From Phoronis australis (Eukaryota > Phoronida > Phoronidae), in NCBI GenBank assembly GCA_002633005.1, contig NMRA01000642.1, positions 25,874 through 89,873 on the forward strand: a stretch of DNA of 64,000 nucleotides. Direction: 5' to 3'. The position numbers were made by a program, and so were the translations under genes. A model generated the notes under the pieces. The model was given only the letters and a program-made list of their open reading frames with translations. It did not search any database and was not told the origin of the DNA. Of this stretch, positions 13,901 through 28,900 are shown piece after piece. The first letter of the stretch is position 1, and each line of letters begins with the position of its first letter.

Positions 13901-16900
13901 GTCACTAGGTCTTATTTAGCTTCAGTTCCTCATGTTTCTTCCAGGAAAGGAAATAAGCTATTGTTCACACATGACTCATTGCCTATGAAAGGGCATCCTC
14001 ACCAATGAGACTGACTTGTGTAGCTGTCGGATTTAGTTTCTCTTCATACACAAACAATCCACTGGCACATTGTTTTATGGTAACTTAGTACTGCGATTCA
14101 CATTTCTCCAGGGCCACTGACTTGTACATTATGCCATGCAGCACTGCTGGTGCGTGTAAATGCCGAGGGAAGAGAAAGGAGTAACAAAGCTTGTCTATGT
14201 TGCGGCTTGAAGTGGTCTTAAAATGTCAATGAACCTGGAACAAATATTGAAATATGAATAATTAAGTACTCCAGGTTGGGTCAAAAATGCTACCCCTGTT
14301 TTCCAAAAATATGATATGGTGACTGCTCTACGATTTCACAAAAAAATTACTATTTTCAAAAAAGCAAGGGTGTACATAATAAGTATTGTATAAAACTGCG
14401 TCTTTATCTTTCATACGTAGCCATAACAATTCTTTAAATGCATCACATGTCTTCAAAATATGCAAGTTTTTGAGACAACTTCAAACCTTTGTTACCCATT
14501 TTCAATTTTTATATTTTTGATATTTTCAGCAATTTTAAACTCCGAGTTAAAATTCATCGGTCTGTCAAGCCTACTTCTAGTCTAAGGCTGAGGGAACGGT
14601 TTCTCAGACTTTTTATTTTTCTCCTAATAGAAGATATGAATACTTGGGTCATTTAAAAAATGATGGATAATCTTTCTTTTGTTTAAGAGTAATTACAAAT
14701 CGTAAGGCACCATCAAAAATGCAATTTTCACAAAAAATGGAAGTCATTTGAATTTATAAATGACTTGCAAAATTTCAAGGCATGGGTTAAGACTCGGTCA
14801 CTGAAAATTCAGAAAATGTAGTATATTTTTATGGGTTTACAATTGATAGCAAAACGGTTTCATGAAATAAACTCGAAGGAGCTTCACGAAGGTTAAGCAT
14901 TACCTCGCCATGCTCTTTCCCTCAAAAATGTATTACCTGTTATTTCCACAGTCAGTTGCACCAAATTTTACAACCTTAACCCCCTATGCCAATCCCCCCC
15001 TGAGGACCAGAATAAGGAAATTAACAAAATGACTTACATTACCTTTCTTTAAAAAATATCTGTTCCTTTTCAAAGGCTTTGTTCGTTGTCTCCAATATAG
15101 AAAGTAGGCTTTGACAACAAATCTGCACTGGACGGGACGATCTTGCTGGTTAACTGCAGTCAAATGCTTAAAACCAATTTTTGTCCATTCAGGATGGTGC
15201 AGAAGTGATGCATATCTCCTCTTTACGGTACAACTTGAGATATCAAACCTAAAAATCAAAGGTCACGTGAAAACAGACATGATAGATTTCCATTTCAACG
15301 TGTAATAGATTTCCGGAAGACCTAGGATAGGGAGTAAACTAATAGTCTATGGATATTTGTCACTTACCCTTCGCCATTGGACTTGGATTGTAATCTTAAC
15401 TCACTAACCAGAGTTGAAAGCATAAACATTCAGCATTGATTGATGTAACTGTCACTGATAAACCTGTTGTTAGAAATCATTCCAAACAATAATACTGTTT
15501 TGATGCACAAAAAGATCCCGAGTGCTACGTCAAGTATCGCAAAACACATCACAACAAACAAAAAATTAACCTGACTGGCGACTGCAGCGAAGTCGACATC
15601 GGCGAGTACCTCAGTAAACAGGTATCAGTAGAATAAACATAGAATAATCGTTAAAATAACCACAAACCTTACCTTTGTAGTAGGGTGTGCTTACTTCCTC
15701 TCATAGAAGCTTCCTTTTCACGCAATCTCTGATTTAGTTGGCACAGCTGCAAGCCATTTCACCATGTATTTCAAGGGCTCGCGAAATCGAGGCTCTTCAT
15801 CTATCACCACTAGTACACGCGCGCCCTCTGGTTAATGTGGATTTTCCGAATAGCCCCATTGAACTGCTTTTGATGTTGGGTACTATCCGGTCGAATGTAA
15901 GGGAACAAATTGCTTACACTGTTTTGTAAAAGACGCATGCTTAGTTGAGTTAAATTTGTCGTGCGGTCCTCATGAGTTGGGTGGCACATGATTTTTGAAG
16001 AACTCCCGCGACTCAGAAAAAGCTGCTGATGCACCGCGACAGTAACCCCCTCTAACGAGAACCCTTTTCATTATTGAGCAATTACCATCAATATCAGTTG
16101 AACCCAATATACATATCAACCTACCCGCATAGGCTGTGTTATTTTCTTCACCAGGTGGCAGCAAAGGGCCGGTTTTGCTACTCCATGGTCACGGGACATA
16201 TTCGATCTTGTTTACCCTGGATACGGTATCTGAAAACATGGCGGAGTTTCTGGTTAAAAGGAAATACGACGTCTGGTGTCTGGACTGGAGATGTAAGTCT
16301 TGATTTGATCTCCAAACTTTAATGTACATTTTGTAAATGCTAACACTTCGGGAAAAAAGGTCGCATGCTCGTCGCATACAGAACTGTAGATGGGCGTATC
16401 CATTGTTTATTTTGTTTTTCTTTCTTGAACTGAAGATAATGGCAAGCATGTATCGGTAACCAGCTGGTGTGCACCCGAGGTACGATATCCATGCGACCTG
16501 TATTGTTATGTCCAACAAAGGCGCCACGAAGGATAACAATGACAGTCCTCTTAACCGATAACCATGCGATGTGCTTACGCCCATGGTGTACATCCTGCAA
16601 GTAAAACAATGACTTGTGACCTACATACGAGGTCAATTGGCAAAATAACACAGAAGTGTGTACATTGGTGTAGAAGACTCCGATAACCATGCGACGTGCT
16701 TACGCCCGTGGTGTGGATCCTGCAAGTAAAACAATGCCTTGCTACCTACTGTGCATACGAGGTTAATTGGCAAAATAACAGAGATGTGGGTACATTGGTG
16801 TAGAAAACTTTGTTATTTCAAGAGTCATGTGGAAGATGTTCATTTTTCCATTTCAAAGGTCTCCGTGATTGTTCGTGGCTGCCTTTTAGAGCATTTGGGT

Positions 16901-19900
16901 TATTGAGAGTCTCCAGCTTAACATGCAAAATAGGGTCGATAATTAACTCTGCATTAGCTCGTCGTTTGCATATGCGTCCAAAGGCACTCTGCAAAGCCTG
17001 GTTCCACCGTGACTGTTATGACTTGCCAACCATGGAAAAGAAATGCATCCGAGAAATACAGCAGGAAAAGTATGTGGGCCAATTGAATCTTAATTTCCCT
17101 CTTCATTTACTTATAGGTGCTCCTTATCGACCAGAAGCTCGCAAACCATTTACTCTGGACGACGTGGCCAAGTACGATATCCCATCCGCTGTTGATCGCG
17201 TGCTGAAGGAAACTAATCACAAAGATCTTGAGGTAAATCAGGCGCAGTGTACCAACAGAGATCTTACTATGTCTGCTTTAACAATTTTTGTAACTGTATT
17301 GACAAATTTCGCAGAATTTTCCACTTCGCTGCTGCAATATTTTTTTGCGCATAACTGATAAGTATACCATAAGGCGAAGTCAGAAATGGAGGATGTTTTT
17401 TAACCGTATTCCGTTATTTCTACTCTAGACGTTATATCTTATTCATAAAAAACACGCCACGCTTGACAATTTTCTTCCCCTGATTGGGTACGTTTTGGAG
17501 TTTGCCAGACAGGGGCACGGGGCAAGGGTAAACAGTTGTCAAGTCCCATTGTGTACTGCAGCAAACCCAGGACGACGGTAAGTTCTTCCCAAGATTTGGT
17601 GTAATTCCTGAACGTGATGAACGACATTTGACCTCCCTTTGAACCCGAGTCGGCTTGAGAAATGAATGCAGCTCAGTCATGGACCTTAGGAATTATGAAC
17701 CTTCTGATTTTAGGTCGTTTGGACTTTTTTGGTTTTTGAACCTGCGGACTTATGAACCTCCAGGACTATCGAGTGGTATCTTACGAGGACTAAGAGTGAA
17801 ACACATTCTGGACTCCCTTCTCTTAAGAGTGTGTTCTTTGAAATCGTCGAGTGAATTTGACCAAGTCGTTGATATCACGTTCGTTTCTATGATTGACTTC
17901 TGTTGATACCTGCGTGTGTCAGACTGAGTTGTTTTAGATGTTTGGGTTCATTGTCTGCACGAGTGTCTTGATCATTTAGATCCTATGTCACTGTCTGGGA
18001 GCGCCAGCCTTCTGGATGTCACGACTTGGCGGCTTTCTCGACGGCAAGATTCGTTGTGTGGCTAATTTGCAAGGAAGCATTACGCCATACCCCAGTCCTC
18101 TGAACAAGGTAGGATTGTAATGTAAAGACTTAGAGTGCTTGTTAATGTGTTCAAGTGGAGTTGAATTTTATAGCTCTTTTAACGTATTCTAATTTTCCGA
18201 AAAAAATTTAGTCTAACCTATCAAAAGGTCGGGATTTTGTGGCGTACATGTACATTGCAAACACTGTTCACTGGAAAAGAATGAAACCATTGTAAAAATG
18301 CCAAAAAACGCCGCATTACCTTTAGGTATATGTTGCAGGTGGGGGGGGNGAGGCACCTCTCGGCCGAAATGTTGGGAAACAGAGATAGGTTTCCGCTCTC
18401 AACATTTATTGCCAAGTAATTACCGATTAACTGAAAAACTTCGACACATCAAGGTTGTTTTAAAATATGACTGCAAATTGAACAGACTCTCATGACATCA
18501 AATGCTTCCTGCGCCTGTGCTTTAGCCACTTTGTCTTCGACGATTCGGTAATCTGTTACTCTAAGTACAAAAATGAAAGTCAACCTCGTACTACGGGACA
18601 ACGCGAAAGTAAATCCTTCAACAAGTCCTGGTGAGGGGACGCTCCTATTAGGCGCAAAAGATAGTGTCATATTTGTTTTAAAAATAATTTTGCCGGATTT
18701 TAATGAGTTTTGCAAGCTTTTGCATTGCCTCATTTTTGGTGTCGACACGTGTCAACTTGTAATAGGACACTGAGTTAATCGTTTTATGGGATATAAGAAT
18801 GTCACACAACGAGTTCAGACGAGTGGTATCGCATGTTTTATTTCACCGAAGCTTTCTTTACAAATTTCAGGTAAAAGTTGGCTTGAAGTTATCGAGCTTT
18901 TTTGAAAGTTTTGCACTGGAAGCCATTGACATATACGATGACGACTTGTCTCTCTTGGACAGAATGCTACAGAAATTCTCCAAAGGTAAGTTATCGCTGA
19001 AACTACGCTGTATAAGAGTAAGATAAACATGTGGCGTTTTCAATACAACTTTGTAACGCAGTAAGGTTTCAGTCTACCCCAGAACTGTACCGCCCGCTAG
19101 TCACTCACGCGAGTTAAGCAGCACTCATCGTTCAGCATTCCGACGCTGGTTTCTAATGACTGTTGGTGACTGATGTTATGTTGTTTTGGCTTTTATAGTC
19201 GGCAAGCTTACTCGCAATGTACAATGTACAGGCTGATGCACCGCCGCAGATTGTACGTCTCCTTATCAAGCGCGCTCAACTGATCAACACAATAGGCCTA
19301 CATGCAACGCAGTACCACCATGTCCTGGGTTCCTGATAATTGAAATACATTGGCATCAGGATAAAGTATATTAATTTTTACAATACTGTACAGTTTGTAC
19401 ATTGTATTTATCCTCTTTTCCCCAATATTTTTCATATTTTGTCATCTTTTTCACTTTTTTCTTGGTGAATCTCAACGATGGACGTATTTTCTTACCTTTT
19501 GCGTTCATCCACAGAATAATAAAAAGAACGCTGTTATGTATTTCAGTGGTCGCAGACACGGTTTCAGCAGACGAGAATGAGTGTAAGAACAGTATATGTC
19601 ATAAACTGACTTTAGCATACGGGTTGTTATGGGAACATAGCCAGCTCAACAACGACACCCATCGGACACTCCATGAAATGTTCGGCGCAGGTTCTTTGAT
19701 GTCGTATGCACACATGTCGAAGTACGTTGATTTAAGCGTCAAGTTATACATTATTTCATGCCATCAAGCACATATCACAATTAGAATTATTTCGAGACAC
19801 TGCAACAATTTTCCTTCAATGAAAGTATCAAATTTTCCGTGCCAAAGGCGATTATATAATAACCAACGACTGAGTTTTGCCTATCGACAAAATACACATT

Positions 19901-22900
19901 GTAGTTAACGTAGTTGTGCGTGACCAAGAGAATTGTCGTTGTAAAACATGTTGATATACTGTTCCAAAGTATTCATGAGCCCCCTAATTTGACGAATTAG
20001 GTAAAATGGTCCGCTTCAATCGAGATCAAACGAAACAAAAGTCCACAGGAATTCGGCGCGGATGCACAATTTGTAGGCCTGAACCTACTGTAGTGGCCCT
20101 GTTTTTTTCTTAGTCCTCGATTTTATTCAGTAGAAGGTCTGCGTACCGAGAAATTCGAGCCCCCTATATTTTAGGATGGGTGCGCGCGTGGTATTTAACA
20201 TTTCTTGATGTTACTGAAAACAAGACTCACGTCTTTTACATAGATTGTTCGAACAGAGGCGTCTCACGGGATTTAATGATGACGATCTCTACATGCCTGG
20301 GTACTCGGAAAAGATCGAAGAGGTGTTGTCCTCACGTCGCTCTAAGAAGTGGTTGGGCAGACTGGATGTACCGATGATCCTTCTGATGAGTGAACTAAAT
20401 GGGGTTTATAAATCACCTGACACTTTGAAGGTACTGAGCAAGACCTAGACTTATTTTAGACATAATTTGTTATAAAATGTCCTTAACGAAGCATGTTGGT
20501 CCACCACGGCACACGCTCCCGGGTCACGCAAGACGTTTCCCACAAGTACTAACAATGTATACTGAAACTAAAGAATGGATCTGCCGAGTAAACGTGAACC
20601 GTCACAAGCCACCGGGGTCACTGAACCCCATGCTCACTCTGAATTCCAGGCTGTGAACGGTTCAAAGTATTTCGGCTGAGCTGCAAGTTACTTTTTTACG
20701 TCTTGAACCCAGTTAGATGGCATGTCTGTTTTTATTTCTGGTTCGAAATTGCCTCATCTACTGCCTAGAAAAGTCATCACTAAACATCCGATTAGCATAA
20801 ATAATGACATTGTTTTAAATCTTTGAGAAGGAACTGGGACATTTTTGACACGAGAAAATGTTTTACACAGTAGCTGCCAGTTTAAAAAACTGGAATACGA
20901 AATACTTCATGTCAAAACATTCTGTTGATTAAATTTTACATGTACAACATATTTGTGTTATACAAGCATCGGAATGCATATTGGAACTTACTTGAAGCTT
21001 GGTTGTTCCATAACTCTAATTTCAAACACCCCCTATGAATGACAACAACACGCCGTTGGTATACCCTTTTTTGGCTTACGCGGATACAGTGTATGTTTGA
21101 AATTATTGCTGTGCCGCTTAGCCACACTTGAAAGGCTTCCACAGGTTTAGTCATACATCATACCCGGACATACACCGGGCGCTATACCTAGAAAGACATT
21201 GCACCTGGACATTTATCAACCCTGAATATGCATTGTAACTAGACTTGAATCGTACTAAGACATGAATCTTATCTCAAATTACCCATCCGCTTCTCTGAAA
21301 CAAAATAAATCTCTGTGACCTTCGCCAACGCTCAAAAGTTTGGAGATTAATTTGAAAACTCCTTTCAAAGCTTTCTAAACAGGTAGGCGTGTCCTACGCT
21401 TTTAGCGAATTACACTGCAACTGTGAGGAAAAGACCACCCACCAAAAACCATAATACCCAATTAGTGTCATTCATGCACAGTAGGAAACATGAGTTTTTA
21501 GTTGATTCCTGCCTTTAGCTCAGAAGAGTGATGATGCATCAGCAAGTGACAGACAGAAAATTGGTGGAAATCATAAAAACTTGGTTTAGTATCCTTTCAA
21601 GGAGTCGGGATACGTCAATATTCCTTCGTGTCTATTAACCTAGGTCATGCATGATCTCGTGCAAGCCGCACATCCGGAACACAAAGACCAGTTTGAATTC
21701 CGTTTGCTAGAAGGATACGGACACTTGGACCCCCTGATTGGAAAGAACGCCAATAAGGAAATTTACCCAATCATAGTGTCTTTCCTCGATAAATATGCGC
21801 ACGCAGATATCAAAGTTTACAAGCAGGCGTTTGCGACTGTAAGCAAGGCGTTAGCAGTTATCGGTGAGTCTTCTTATTGACAATGGTTTACCAACGTTAT
21901 GGTTAATTTGTTATGCTCCTGGCCTTACTCTGTGTACACGTATCTGAAAGTGAGTAAAAGAGTTTAAAACGACTTCCAGATTGGATGTGTAAATCTGGGT
22001 CCTATATCATTGTATTGTTTCTGTGTATTTGACCTATCGCTAGGATTTTGAGTGGCGACTTAACTGACCAATCAGAACGCAGCATTCTTGACACACCTTT
22101 GTTTCCAAGCCGCCATTTTACCCTGCAAAATCACGTTGCCTTGTATAACTTATTGTTTTTTGTAGATTTTTCACAAAGTGGGAGGAGCTTGCAATAGGTC
22201 AATAACCAAAAAAATAACTGCTTCTAACTTACAGGCAAAGTCGGGAACGTCATAGCTACCGATGCAACAACAAATGAACTATCCGACCATCCTGACTTCC
22301 ATGTTCGCGTCGACGATCAAACAAAGAGTGACATCGACGTTGACAGCTCCGAACTGACGACAGACCAGAAAATTGCTTCAATTTTATTGGACAATGAAAT
22401 TCCCAATGAGAAAGTGGTGGTTTGGAAAAAACGCCTGCATTATGCAAACGATGACAAGTAGGTGCATGCATTGTGAGAAAGATCAAAGAGAGTTTTGTGG
22501 AATGGTGTTAAAAATTTGTAGTAAACTCTTGAAACAACGAAATCTAAACTGCATAACCAAACTGGTTTTAAAACGTACCGGTTCCGTGGGTGGATAGTTT
22601 TTCCAGGAAGGACTTCTTCTTAAACTTACAACGTTGTTTTAGTTGTTTTAAGCATTATGAAAGTAGACCAATCCTAGATTATGTGTGTTGACGCTAAGAT
22701 CACATGGTACTGTCTGTTGAACATCTAGCTCCAAAAAAGTTAGCAAATGAACAAAATGAACACACGCGTTTGTAGTCGCATACCGTTGTACAGAAATGGA
22801 GGGAATTGTGAGCTGAGTATAAATTGATGGGAAGCAAAACCACTTGATAAGTACGCGCTAATGGGCTCAAAACGACAGAACGAGGAATTAGACCTCGACG

Positions 22901-25900
22901 TGGACGGCTCTTGGTAAACAGGGTGTGACTTGCCTACGGTTGCCAGGTTTGGTTCAGAAAAATAACATTACCAAATCTGTACGTTGACGCATGTGTGTAT
23001 TTTAAATAGGTACACACCTCCGCAGCCGTCGGCGGCAGAGGAGGTTCATTTTAGAAGGGTAAAGATGGGGAACTCTCGGAAAAGAGACATCTACTCTATA
23101 AGTGACATACATATCGGCAAGTACTTTGGACCAGGATCCCACAGTCAGCTTCTGTCGTTCCTTGAGAAGCTCACAGCTGCTTCATTCGAAGTCCACAGCC
23201 TCGTGTTATTGGGCGACATCATAGAAATGTGGTACTACTCCATGAATGAGACGCCACTTAGTGGTACGTAAAACAAATATAGGCTCAGAACACTTAACAG
23301 ATTTTCAGGTAAATAATCTTTTAAACAGAACGCTTCACAGATTCAAAGCTGGAAGAAGACAAACACGAAATCAAAAGCGCTTGGATTCAGACGAGAATAT
23401 TTACGAAAGAGAATTGCGTTGTTCAGACAGCCCCGGATTGGTGTAAACCCAAGCTTTCTTTATAATGACATAATGCTAAGAACGTTACATGATGGACCGT
23501 GCATCACTGAAAAAAGTTGGGTGCACTGCTCACAAACCATGGACTGCATAGCGCTGGAAAAAATGTGTGTGTGGGGGGAGACTATAGCTTCCCATCCCCC
23601 TATGGTGCGCAGCCCATGCATGTACTGGTTTATATATCTATATTACTAAAGGTCGAATGAAGACTATAAGAGAAAACAAATAAAGATAGTTATGCTTCCC
23701 GATTACAAGTTATTGATAATTCAGTCCCTAAAGCGACGCAGCAACGAGGTTAAAGTGTGACGTACTTTCTGGAATATACATGTACATGTACACGTAGGTC
23801 ATAGTACAAGTAGATAAGCGTCAAGGGTTCCTTCAGCAAGAAAATGAAGTTACCAATTCAGAACTTTAATTTTATTAAAATCATTTAAAGCCATTGACTA
23901 GGCGTTGCATTTGACATCCTGATCCGATGAATTCGGTTAACACTCGACAAAAGGAATTGCGATCCGGGTTTGAACTACGAATTACCTAAAGCACTTACTA
24001 ATTCTATAAAGAAGAATTTAACCTCTTATTTAAACTTAATATGTTTTTGAATGGCGAAACGAATGCAGCGCAGAGTACAATTGTCAAAGCAAGACTCGTC
24101 GATACAATCACTGCAACCCAAGGAATTCCAATCATGGCGTCTTCAACTTATTTAATTCATGCTATAGTGCTGTTTCTAAGCTTGCCATTTCTTGGCGAGT
24201 CGCCACTTCATTGGAAAGACAAAAATGGCCACAGCGTAATTGAAAGCCACGTTGTCGAATCCACCACAAGCACAGCGACTGAGAATGACGAAAAGGTATT
24301 AAAATAACGCGAAAATGTCGACCACAAACAACAGAACATGTTAACCTGATAGAGAAACGTAGCACGCATGTTGTCGGTCTCGGTTGTGCGTCACACATTA
24401 CATGTATATCCAATAACAAGCCAACGTCTGCAGCGTCATCTCCCGGAATTTCAACGTGGTCTAAACTGCCTGTCCTTAGTCTTATTTACATGTATACTCA
24501 AAATGCTGGTTTGTAAATCTTTAATGTTTTAAATGTCAACACTTCGTTTTTTACTAGTTTCTGTGAGAAGGACTCAACTGTTGCAATGTTGGACTAACTT
24601 ACAGTGATAGATACCGTCTTGTTAGGAATTCGTTATAACTTTAACAGCTGTAAGAAACAGTTTGTCGTGTGTCCATTTGAAATCTTCTGATTTATGAATT
24701 TACAAGCAATGTTAGCAAATTAATTGATAAGCAATTTACGGTTTTATGTATTGTACATATAAAAACTAACTTGCATTTTTTATTTCCAGTATCACAGCTA
24801 GTTGAGAAATTCTTGTCTGGTGAAATAGAGGACACCTCTGAATTATTTGCCGCTTTTAGAAATTTGGCAGAAAATCACGATGTGATGGTTTATTACATTC
24901 TTGGAAATCATGACCACAAATTGACTAGGGAAGCCTGTCGTGAGCTTCTTGGTGATAAAGTTCAATTCATCCCAGGGATTCTCGTAATGGAAATTGAAGA
25001 AGGTAAGACTGCAATCTACTCAAAGAGAGAAAAACGTTTTGCTTGTGCTATCATGCCATAATGCAATATAGAACTCTAACTACTCAAGACAGTTTTAACA
25101 TGACTTGGACAGCACAAAACTTCGGCATAAGTTTCGACCCTTAAACTTGCGACAAAACATGCATTTCTATTCGAGTATATTCCGTTTCCATTCGGGCCAA
25201 ATCTCCACTCAATCTCTACTGGTCGTGCTCCACTACATTAGTTAAAATAGAGACAATGTTGTGTGCAAAGTTATTAGCAAATAAGCACAATAACTTTTTA
25301 TTAAACTTTGAGAAGATTTCGATAAAAACGCTCAGCTACTGCAATAAAAGTTCTACTGAACTGCCAAAAATTATACGAAGCAGTTTGTTTTTCTTTGGTG
25401 CAGTCTGGCAGAATTCTTCCAATGTCTGTCTTTTTATTTGGAAACTACTGTACGTAGGTACAGGTGTAGCTGTCCACTGAATTCCTTGCCTTTCACCACA
25501 GGAATATTGCTGAGGACGGAACTAGTTGAACTTGAATAAGCCTAGCACGTTCTCACCGTACATGTAGTTGTGGGAATTGCTGTGAAATGATAAGAGACTG
25601 AATCGGGAAAATGATCTTTTACAATTTGCAGAAAATGAGATCTACAGAATTCGCTTCGAACACGGTCATGACTGGGACCTTTTCAACTCGTTTGCGCTAT
25701 GTGACCAGCCAGGTGGACTTCTGCCTGGTAAGTCTATCATGCCAACTGCATCAGATAGTTTAGCAGGCCTGCAAATGTACGGTCAAATGTGTTGTTGACA
25801 GAAAAAAGAAACACTTACCATTTTTTTCATGGTCACGGTCAGTGTTTCAAATTCTTGCTAATGAGCAAATTGTACTTAGCAATGGACACGAAGTGTCATT

Positions 25901-28900
25901 TTGCTTAGTATATTACTTATGCGTAAATTTTTGTAAGTTTCTTTTGTGCGCGCTACAGGTCGCCCTTTTCGTCTGATCGATACGAAATTCGCGAACACGT
26001 ATGCTTTAAATTCTGGATGTCTATAATTTTATGCGTCTGTTGACCCGCGAAGTCGAGATCTGGTTATGAAAACATCTCCATGAGAACTTTGCTAACTGCT
26101 ATGTCCGAACAACTCTGAAATATTCACCGACAGGTGGAACGAATACATGTATATATCAAAATATATAGAAAAATTGAAAACTAAAGGAATCAATATTAAC
26201 ATGGAACCGAGCATGTGCATGTTCCATGAGCATATGGCTGTTCAATAGTTGATCACAGGGCGCTTAATTAAAGTGAAATTCTTTTACTAGGTGACATGTG
26301 CTTTGGTTACTACGTGGCACGAGTAGCGGCAACTGCTAAGTACAGCACTCCAAGCGCCGTCAAGGGGACAGCTCCTCTTCTGGAGAAGTGTGGCCTCGAT
26401 GTCTTCGGAAGTTTGATTGTGAAGCTGCTAAGCACCGACTATCTGCAGCATCTACTGACAGAAAAGTTGTTGGAAGGTAAGGTACATGTAGGATGACGAA
26501 GGAAAACAGATGTTGGAAGGTAAGATAGGATAACACTGGAAGAAAAGATGCTGGAATATTACGTACACTAGAATATTACGTTGTGGAAACATATTGGTAC
26601 AGTAAGTAATGTAAAGTAACGCGGGAAGGAAAATTATGGGATAGTTAAGTAGAATACTGTACTCTCATTGTAACAATTCGTCGTCTTCCTTACGACGTCA
26701 TAATAAACGTATACTGTATATAAGTAACAATGTACACAATAACGTCACACGGAAAGGAACGGTCTTTGTGTTGAACGAGCTTGAAATAAGTTGGGAAGGA
26801 AAGATATCTAAATGTATAACTTGTGGTTCCTTATTAGTTTGTCGCAAATAAATCCAAGACATGGAAAACCAACATCTACATGTATGCATAGACGGCTTGG
26901 ACGTCATTGCACATACATGATATCTGCTTCCAAACAAACAATGACAGGTTCTCATTCTTTCCAAGGACTGTCCAGAACTAAAGCTGTCTTTCAAACAACG
27001 TGGTGTACGCTGGAAGCTTGGGAACTCTAGCTTTGTTACTTTGATTACACACGTTCACATTCTTAAATGTCTTAAAATACGATCGCGTTATTTGTAACTA
27101 CTAATGTACGTGTAATACCAGTTCGTGACAAATATTGTTCTCTTGTGTAGTTCCTATCTCCGAAAAATGCTCTCAGTCTGCAGCACGTGCACCGTTCAAG
27201 CGGAAGTGCATGCAAATTGTGCGTCTAGAGAACACGCGGCTACGCTTTATAATGCTTATTGAAATAGCTAATACACATTTCGAGTACTTTTGAAGAGCAA
27301 ACACGTTCCTTTTCAGTTCCGTTTGGGAGAGATATTCATCCAGATCAAAAGTTCTTAATAAATGGCAATGGAGATTACGTAACATTCAAAAACCTACGCA
27401 AGTACAAACTAGTCTCTCGAATGGTAGCCAAGGTGAGTATATGTGAGGCTTACAAAATCCTTTTCTCAATGGACAGCAGTTTTCAAAATAAACAGTACAG
27501 TTTTCGACCGAACTAGACAGACTTGTTTGTAAGTTAAGTCAAGCTTTTGTCAGTTTAAATTAGCGTTTTTTGCAACTTTTGAAGAAGTTTAATGTGACGT
27601 CACGTTACTGCTCCCAGAAGCTAGCTATTCTTTTATGTGACGAACATGCGCAGTAAGTTGCCGTAATTTCGTGAACCTGGATGGAGATGTACCGGGAAAT
27701 ATATTGATACACCGCGACTTCGTACCCCGAAACTTTATCGTATTTCGAAACTGTCTAATTTGCTTTGAAAACTTCAACACTATGATCAGTCGTAATTTCT
27801 AGGGGTTGACACACGCATCACTGTGGTCATGACTTGAACCGATATTCACTTAATTTGACCTTTTCTATGTTAAAATGAATCAACAGAATTGTTTAAAATC
27901 TTGTTTCGTTTTAGTACGAGCCACGCCCAGTTACGTGCGCTGACACTTGTTGTCCTTACTTAACAATTTCAGCAGAATTTAAAAGCAGCAAAATATTTTT
28001 GTCAGCACCTCCTATAAACAATCAGCACACCACATTTAGGGCTAAATGGAACGGCTGCCCTTTGAAGGCATACCCACATTTTGTCAAGTTGCACAATGTT
28101 CGATTGAATATCTGAAGCCTTTTAACACGGTCAAGAACTGGCAGGATTGAATTGAAAACGCACCGGTTCTCATTTGATGTCAAATTAAGTCCTTTCAGAG
28201 TCGTATCAGTGATTCAGTGACAACATTATGGCGTTCTTTATCTCAAATAAACCCTATACGTTGTTCTCTGTGTAAAACTGAGATGCCTTTCGGACGAAGA
28301 AGCTTAATTCACAACAGGTTTTGCAGTGGTAAGGTGTATGAATTTATTTAAAGGGCTAAACAGCACCTATGCTTGTATTTCAGTTTGGTGAAGATCGCGT
28401 GTTTGACATGCTCAAGCACGCCATTGGGGACTATTCCGACTTCCTGGAAACATGCGCAGAAGATGTTGTTGTCATGGGGCACATTGAAACCATGGCGCTG
28501 AAAGAAATGCCTGGTCGCCATGGCAAACTCATATATGCCAACGGAGGGGCGTGGCACGACGGTGCTGATAAGGTAAATGTGTGATAAGCATGTCGGTCAC
28601 TTGTCAATCATTTGTCAATCTTTTGCCCAAACCACATCTAATTATTAACTAAAGCGTGTCAAATTTTGTAAGGATATACCTCCGAAATTATATGCCTGTG
28701 TTTTTCGAATTTGAGGTCTTCGTGTTAGCGATGGAGTTCACATCGACCTTGATCACGTACATTTTATCCTATCATTAGATGCATGTAGGCACCATACTGA
28801 ATGCTGACATGTATCGAAAACTATGGACAACTCTTCTCGACTTTGAAACTGCTTCAGATGACGAAAATCTTGCTTGATCGCTTAAAAGACAACATCCGTG

